Assembly (NCBI RefSeq): GCF_047344985.1
Contig: NZ_CP178861.1
Location: forward strand, 1-64,000
Source: Bdellovibrio sp047344985
GTDB taxonomy: Bacteria > Bdellovibrionota > Bdellovibrionia > Bdellovibrionales > Bdellovibrionaceae
Direction: 5' to 3'
Length of the DNA stretch: 64,000 nucleotides
In this document: in pieces, positions 60,091 through 64,000 of the stretch
Position numbering within the stretch: position 1 is the first letter of the stretch
Layout of the letters: every line of letters begins with the position of its first letter
Program-made: the position numbers and the translations under genes
The notes under the pieces: model-generated
The model's database searches: none
Seen by the model: the letters and a program-made list of their open reading frames with translations, nothing else
What the model was told of the DNA's origin: nothing

Positions 60091-61836
60091 TTGTCTGAGC
60101 CCAAAGATTCACAAGGCGTTGAAGTCGTGAAGAAGCGCACTCGCACAAAAGTCGCTGAAGAAACACCCGCTGAGTCTGCACCACAAGCCGCTGCACCAGC
60201 CCCAGAGCCGGTAGCCGCTGAAACTTCTACTACTGCAGCTCCCACTACTTCCGAAGCTTCCGCTTCCGCCCCAGCTCCACAACAAGAACCACAACAGCAA
60301 CAACAAAGACAAGATCGTCCACAGCATCAGCAACGTCGCGAATTCCGTCCAAACAATCGTGATAACCGTGACAACCGCGATAATCGCGGCGGTGGACACC
60401 GTCATGACAGAAACAACGGACAACAACGTCGTGATTTCCGCAATGATCGCGGCGATCGTGGCGACAGACACCGTGATGAAGGTCAACCTGTAGGAGACGA
60501 TACACAACACTCAACTCCACCGGCACAAACGCAAGAAGTGGATTTGGCTGACATTCAATTAACCGATGAAGAGAAAACTTGGTTGTCTTCAAAGGACTTG
60601 AAATCAAAAAACATCACGCAGCTCACTGAGCTTGCGACAAAACTAAAAATCGAAAACGCTGCGGGTCTTCGTCGTCAAGATATGATCTTTGAAATCTTGA
60701 AGCGTGCCGCAAAACTAGGACAAGATATTTACGGTTCTGGTGTTCTTGAAATCCTGCCTGACGGTTACGGTTTCTTGCGTTCTCCGGATTACAACTATCT
60801 TCCAGGTCCGGATGATATCTACGTTTCTCCGTCACAAATTCGTCGTTTTGGTTTGAGAACAGGTGACACGGTCACAGGAACTGTTCGTCCGCCAAAAGAT
60901 GGTGAACGTTACTTTGCACTTTTGAAAGTGGATTCATTGAATTTTGAAACTACTGAAAAAGGTAAAGACAAAATCCTTTTCGACAACTTAACTCCGCTTT
61001 ATCCAAACGAAAGACTGAAGCTTGAGCACAGCCCTGGCGAATACACAACACGCGTTGTGGACTTGATGGCTCCTCTTGGAAAAGGTCAACGTGCTTTGAT
61101 CGTCGCACCTCCAAGAACTGGTAAAACAGTTTTGATGCAACAAATTGCGAATGCCATCACACACAATCATCCGGAAGTAAAATTGATCGTTCTTTTGATC
61201 GATGAACGTCCGGAAGAGGTGACTGACATGCAACGTACTGTAAAAGGTGAAGTTGTATCGTCAACATTCGATGAGCCACCAACTCGCCACGTTCAAGTTG
61301 CAGAGATGGTTATCGAAAAAGCAAAACGCTTGGTTGAGCACAAACACGACGTGGTGATCTTACTTGATTCTATCACTCGTTTGGCCCGCGCCTACAACAC
61401 GGTTGTTCCTCCTTCAGGAAAAATCTTGTCAGGTGGTGTGGATTCCAACGCCCTTCACAAACCAAAACGTTTCTTCGGTGCTGCTCGTAACATCGAAGAA
61501 GGTGGATCTTTGACAATCATCGCAACAGCGTTGATCGACACAGGTTCTCGTATGGATGAGGTTATCTTCGAGGAATTTAAAGGTACTGGTAATGCCGAGA
61601 TCCACTTGGATCGTAAGCTTATGGAAAAACGTATCTTCCCTTGCATGGACATCAACAAGTCCGGCACTCGTAAAGAAGACTTACTAGTAGAAAAAGCAGA
61701 CTTGAACCGTCTGTGGATCTTGAGAAAAGTTCTTGCTCCAATGAATCCCGTCGACGCCATGGAATTCCTGCTCGATAAAGTTGGAAACACAAAAACAAAT
61801 CTCGACTTCCTAAAAGCCATGTCCGGCCCCGGCTAA
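60091..61836 (+). CDS. rho: Transcription termination factor Rho with disordered N-terminus
   Basis: 581 residues, longer than E. coli Rho (419). The extra part (about 30-155) is low-complexity: Ala/Pro/Thr, then Gln-rich, then Arg/Asn/Asp/Gly repeats (NRDNRDNR; HRHDRNNG). The Rho core follows: N-terminal domain, cold-shock RNA-binding domain (VLEILPDGYGFLRS), Walker A PPRTGKT (about 340), LLIDERPEEVTDM, and the Q/R-loop region. The start is TTG with AAGGAG 7 bases upstream. The insertion is prion-like in composition. Confidence 0.95.
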   Translation: MSEPKDSQGVEVVKKRTRTKVAEETPAESAPQAAAPAPEPVAAETSTTAAPTTSEASASAPAPQQEPQQQQQRQDRPQHQQRREFRPNNRDNRDNRDNRGGGHRHDRNNGQQRRDFRNDRGDRGDRHRDEGQPVGDDTQHSTPPAQTQEVDLADIQLTDEEKTWLSSKDLKSKNITQLTELATKLKIENAAGLRRQDMIFEILKRAAKLGQDIYGSGVLEILPDGYGFLRSPDYNYLPGPDDIYVSPSQIRRFGLRTGDTVTGTVRPPKDGERYFALLKVDSLNFETTEKGKDKILFDNLTPLYPNERLKLEHSPGEYTTRVVDLMAPLGKGQRALIVAPPRTGKTVLMQQIANAITHNHPEVKLIVLLIDERPEEVTDMQRTVKGEVVSSTFDEPPTRHVQVAEMVIEKAKRLVEHKHDVVILLDSITRLARAYNTVVPPSGKILSGGVDSNALHKPKRFFGAARNIEEGGSLTIIATALIDTGSRMDEVIFEEFKGTGNAEIHLDRKLMEKRIFPCMDINKSGTRKEDLLVEKADLNRLWILRKVLAPMNPVDAMEFLLDKVGNTKTNLDFLKAMSGPG

Positions 61837-61871
61837 AAGGTGCCTGCTTCTTTTTTCTGGCTACAATGCAC

Positions 61872-61896
61872 AAAGGGAGTCGCAAGACTCCCTTTT
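61872..61896 (+). terminator. Intrinsic terminator after rho
   Basis: AAAGGGAGTC 61872-61881 and GACTCCCTTT 61886-61895 around GCAA, short T-run. Confidence 0.75.
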
Positions 61897-61900
61897 CGCT

Positions 61901-62263
61901 TTAGGGCTTTGGTGGTTGTTTCTTTAATGTATCCGTTTCGCAGCCACCATAAAGTTGATTGCTGATGGCGCCTTCAAACGGATAAACGAAATCGGACATT
62001 CCGTCAGAACCTTCCTTCGTTAAGTTCACCTCAAGATATTGAGTGATCCCATCTGCGGTGATTTTTAAAATTCCACCTTTTTGATATGTCACGTGTCCTG
62101 TAGTTTCAGCGGACCCTTCATCGGGAGACGTCACAGTAATTTTATTTGTTTCTGAATTATATGTGACCGTTAAAAACGGTTCCGTGAATGAGCAGTAAAT
62201 ACTTTCAGCGTGAGCTGCGCCAGTGAAGGCAAGCAGTGTTGCCGTGAGAAGCAGGGACTTCAT
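61901..62263 (-). CDS. Small exported protein of unknown function (120 residues)
   Basis: A signal peptide (about 1-19, ending AHA) and a beta-rich mature part with two cysteines (ESIYCSFTEPF and GGCETD) that could form a disulfide. No family recognised. Its ribosome binding site AAGGAGG lies in the 3' arm of a perfect 12-bp hairpin (62265-62303), so translation is probably controlled. It faces rho tail to tail across a terminator. Confidence 0.72.
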   Translation of the reverse strand: MKSLLLTATLLAFTGAAHAESIYCSFTEPFLTVTYNSETNKITVTSPDEGSAETTGHVTYQKGGILKITADGITQYLEVNLTKEGSDGMSDFVYPFEGAISNQLYGGCETDTLKKQPPKP

Positions 62264-62264
62264 A

Positions 62265-62303
62265 AAACCTCCTTGAGCATCGCGACTAGATTCAAGGAGG
62301 TTT
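62265..62303 (-). promoter_or_regulatory. Perfect 12-bp hairpin masking the ribosome binding site
   Basis: In mRNA sense AAACCTCCTTGA (62303-62292) pairs fully with TCAAGGAGGTTT (62276-62265), 15-base loop, ending one base before the ATG. AAGGAGG lies inside the right arm. An ATG in the loop opens a six-codon frame whose TGA overlaps the gene's start codon. Confidence 0.65.
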
Positions 62304-62368
62304 CAAAAACCAGCAAGAGTCGCCCTTGCTTTAAGATAAAAAGCAAAACAGGAAGTGCTGGAAAACAA

Positions 62369-63079
62369 TCACCACAGGCTTTGCGATTTATTAAGCCAAC
62401 GTAAAAGTGGCATCATCGCTTTAAATTCTTTGGCGACTTTTTTTGGGAAATCTTTTTTGTAAGCCGCACTTTCTTCAAAAGTGTGAGAGACAAAAAACTG
62501 CTTGTGACGAAGATATTCAATCATCGGATGCTCAGCGGAAATCCCGCGTGGAGTTGTTTTAAGTTTCTCTCCTTTAAGCGCTCCAAAATGTTTTTTGAAC
62601 TCTTTGCTTTCAACGATATCTAAAAACGCATCGGGATTTTTCAAAATCGCTTCCCGAATTTTTCGAAGCTGCAAAGAGTTCGGCATATAAAGGCCGCCAG
62701 CCACGAAAACTTCGCCTGGTTCCACATGCATGTAAAGTCCCGGGCTATCCATGTTTTTTCCGTAAGTACCAAACGGGAAGTTGGCAGCGATGTTTGTTTT
62801 GTAGGGAGATTTGTCTTTGCTAAAACGAGTGTCGCGGTAAATTCTTAAAACATTGCGTTTCGGGTTAAAGCTGATTTCGGGAGCAAAGCTTTTGCATTCG
62901 TCCGCCAACTCAAAAACGACGGCCATCATCGGGTGGCGCAAAAGTTCTTCGTAGGTCTCTTTTCGGGGTTGAAACCACTCTCGTTTATTGTTCTTTTTGA
63001 GGGATTTTAAGAAGCGAAATGCCTCAGGGGAAAACCCCTTAAAGTCCTGAATTTCTACTTCAGAAGTCGTTTTTGCCAC
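62369..63079 (-). CDS. DUF2461 family protein
   Basis: 236 residues matching the DUF2461 (TIGR02453) family: FSPEAFRFLKSLKKNNKREWFQP, NPKRNVLRIYRDTRFSKDKSPYKTN and GEVFVAGGLYMP. The function is not established. The GTG start at 63079 has GGAGG 4 bases upstream; an ATG at 63154 would add 25 unrelated residues and was set aside. It stands alone. Confidence 0.85.
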   Translation of the reverse strand: MAKTTSEVEIQDFKGFSPEAFRFLKSLKKNNKREWFQPRKETYEELLRHPMMAVVFELADECKSFAPEISFNPKRNVLRIYRDTRFSKDKSPYKTNIAANFPFGTYGKNMDSPGLYMHVEPGEVFVAGGLYMPNSLQLRKIREAILKNPDAFLDIVESKEFKKHFGALKGEKLKTTPRGISAEHPMIEYLRHKQFFVSHTFEESAAYKKDFPKKVAKEFKAMMPLLRWLNKSQSLW

Positions 63080-63269
63080 AAAACCTCCGTCACTTGATAT
63101 ATTACCTAAAGCATTGATAATACGAGGATATTTATAAACTATGCGGTCCCTCAATCAAGCCCTTTGTTGCCAAAAAAAGCAGCGATTAATGCTCGACACG
63201 GCGAGACCACTATGTTAAACCCTTACATCTTAAGACCCATAGGTTAAATTATTTAGAAGGAATCAGGTC

Positions 63270-63515
63270 ATGAAACAAAACCTACATCCAAAAGTAAATA
63301 CTGTTGTATTTAAGGATATCTCTTGCGATTACTCATTCTTGGGAACTACAACTCTTCACTCTAACGAAACAGTTAAATGGGAAGATGGTAAAGAGTATCC
63401 ATTGATCAAAGTTGAGATCTCTTCTGCATCTCACCCATTCTTCACTGGAAAACAACGTGTCATGGATACTGAAGGTCGTATCGATCGTTTCAAAAAACGT
63501 TACGGCAAAAAGTAA
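63270..63515 (+). CDS. rpmE2: 50S ribosomal protein L31 type B
   Basis: 81 residues (MKQNLHPKVNTVVFKDISC; FFTGKQRVMDTEGRIDRFKKRY). It lacks the CxxC zinc ligands of type A L31, so it is the zinc-free type B form, which in other bacteria replaces type A under zinc limitation. It sits upstream of prfA, as commonly seen. Followed by a hairpin. Confidence 0.92.
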   Translation: MKQNLHPKVNTVVFKDISCDYSFLGTTTLHSNETVKWEDGKEYPLIKVEISSASHPFFTGKQRVMDTEGRIDRFKKRYGKK

Positions 63516-63551
63516 ATTTCAGACCTCCATTCGGAGGACGTTCTTGTATGA

Positions 63552-63582
63552 AATGCGGTTCACTCTTCGAACCGCATTCTTA
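63552..63582 (+). terminator. Terminator-like hairpin after L31 gene
   Basis: AATGCGGTTC 63552-63561 and GAACCGCATT 63569-63578 pair perfectly, loop 7; only a weak T-run (CTTATTT) follows. Confidence 0.55.
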
Positions 63583-63629
63583 TTTCAGCACCCCAACTCG
63601 ATTTTGCAACTGATCTAGGAGTTACTCCC

Positions 63630-64000
63630 ATGTTCTCGAAATTGGACGAAGTGGAATCACGCTATGAAGAAGTCAATATGGCTCTTCAAAGGCCCGATAT
63701 TGCTTCCAACCAAACGCAGTATCGCGCGTTGATGAAAGAACTTGGAAACCTGGAGAAGATTGTCGTCGTTTATCGCGACTTCAAAAAGAAATCTGAGAAT
63801 TTAAAAGCGAGCAAAGAGCTTTTAACGGCAGAACAAGATGCTGAAATGCGCGAACTTATTCGCGAAGAAGTGAAAGAGCTTGAGGCACAACTTCCTCAGC
63901 TTGAGCACGAGCTTAAAATTGCTTTGATTCCAAAAGATCCTAACGATGACAAGAATATCATTCTTGAAATTCGTGCGGGCGCTGGTGGTGACGAGGCGGC
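63630..64000 (+). CDS. prfA: Peptide chain release factor 1 (5' part)
   Basis: Recognises UAA/UAG stops. The visible 123 codons start MFSKLDEVESRYEEVNMALQ and reach EIRAGAGGDEA, a block conserved in class-I release factors; the catalytic GGQ lies beyond the window. The ATG at 63630 follows TAGGAG. It runs off the end, so completeness cannot be judged. Confidence 0.93.
   Translation, partial: MFSKLDEVESRYEEVNMALQRPDIASNQTQYRALMKELGNLEKIVVVYRDFKKKSENLKASKELLTAEQDAEMRELIREEVKELEAQLPQLEHELKIALIPKDPNDDKNIILEIRAGAGGDEA

Noticed and set aside
1..64000. tRNA, rRNA, CRISPR arrays, insertion sequences, prophage genes
   Set aside because: None could be supported by eye; gaps between genes are short and were read individually. 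A tRNA/ncRNA covariance search would be the decisive check.

Overview
The window starts on the first base of dnaA and reads dnaA-oriC-dnaN-recF-gyrB-gyrA, so it is the numbering origin of a bacterial chromosome. The best match is Bdellovibrio or a close relative. The strongest marker is a 64-residue single histone-fold protein at 48336-48530 that closely resembles the B. bacteriovorus histone Bd0055 as I remember it. The gene order (atpB/atpE close to the origin, a run of PPIases, etfAB, class-B sdhCAB, secreted proteases) and many secreted or lipoprotein genes fit that group. Species cannot be fixed from the sequence alone. No rRNA, tRNA, CRISPR array, transposase or prophage was recognised; this is mostly ordinary, dense core genome.

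Layout. 1-8880: replication initiation, clamp, RecF and gyrase, with a recognisable origin at 1420-1661. 8882-11308: a TPR lipoprotein followed by AtpZ/AtpI-like proteins and F0 subunits a and c; no other ATP synthase subunit gene is in the window. 11333-11730: an intergenic block that reads as a complete small transcription unit encoding a 33-residue basic-hydrophobic peptide, with an apparent antisense RNA (main discovery candidate). 11754-19303 (minus strand): phosphohexomutase, pdxA, three parvulin-type foldases, an acyltransferase and etfBA. 19487-22874: sdhCAB. 23129-31052: a small conserved protein, a secreted subtilisin, DUF3095/hydrolase/FHA genes, rpsF-DUF2232-rplI, and a trypsin-like lipoprotein. 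31117-34952 (minus): small protein, SDR, dnaB, Fis-like regulator, queE. 35046-45450 (plus): ftsK, secreted proteins, an LptM-like lipoprotein coupled to dapF-dapA-dapB, a degenerate FolK-like gene, transaldolase and a large exported protein. 45455-52048: murD, phosphoesterase, histone, Cys-containing exported protein, ligA. 52190-56722: gatCAB, ppx, DUF192. 56838-64000: LysM lipoprotein, PilZ, L,D-transpeptidase, rho, small exported protein, DUF2461, L31 and the 5' part of prfA.

How the genes work together. Replication (dnaA, dnaN, recF, gyrAB, dnaB, ligA), chromosome segregation and packing (ftsK, histone) and translation (S6, L9, L31, GatCAB, RF1) sit beside respiration (sdhCAB, etfAB, F0 a/c), diaminopimelate and peptidoglycan synthesis (dapFAB, murD, L,D-transpeptidase) and envelope biogenesis (PPIases, LptM, LysM lipoprotein). 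The two exported serine proteases, the L,D-transpeptidase and several signal-peptide proteins of unknown function are plausible parts of a predatory lifestyle, but that is inference.

Most interesting points: the candidate type I toxin-antitoxin locus near 11400-11730; the histone; a textbook DnaA-box/GC/DnaA-trio unwinding element; a perfect 12-bp hairpin masking the ribosome binding site at 62265-62303; a lipoprotein that also ends in a transmembrane helix; and an F-type c subunit with a cleavable-looking leader and Na+-type ligand positions.
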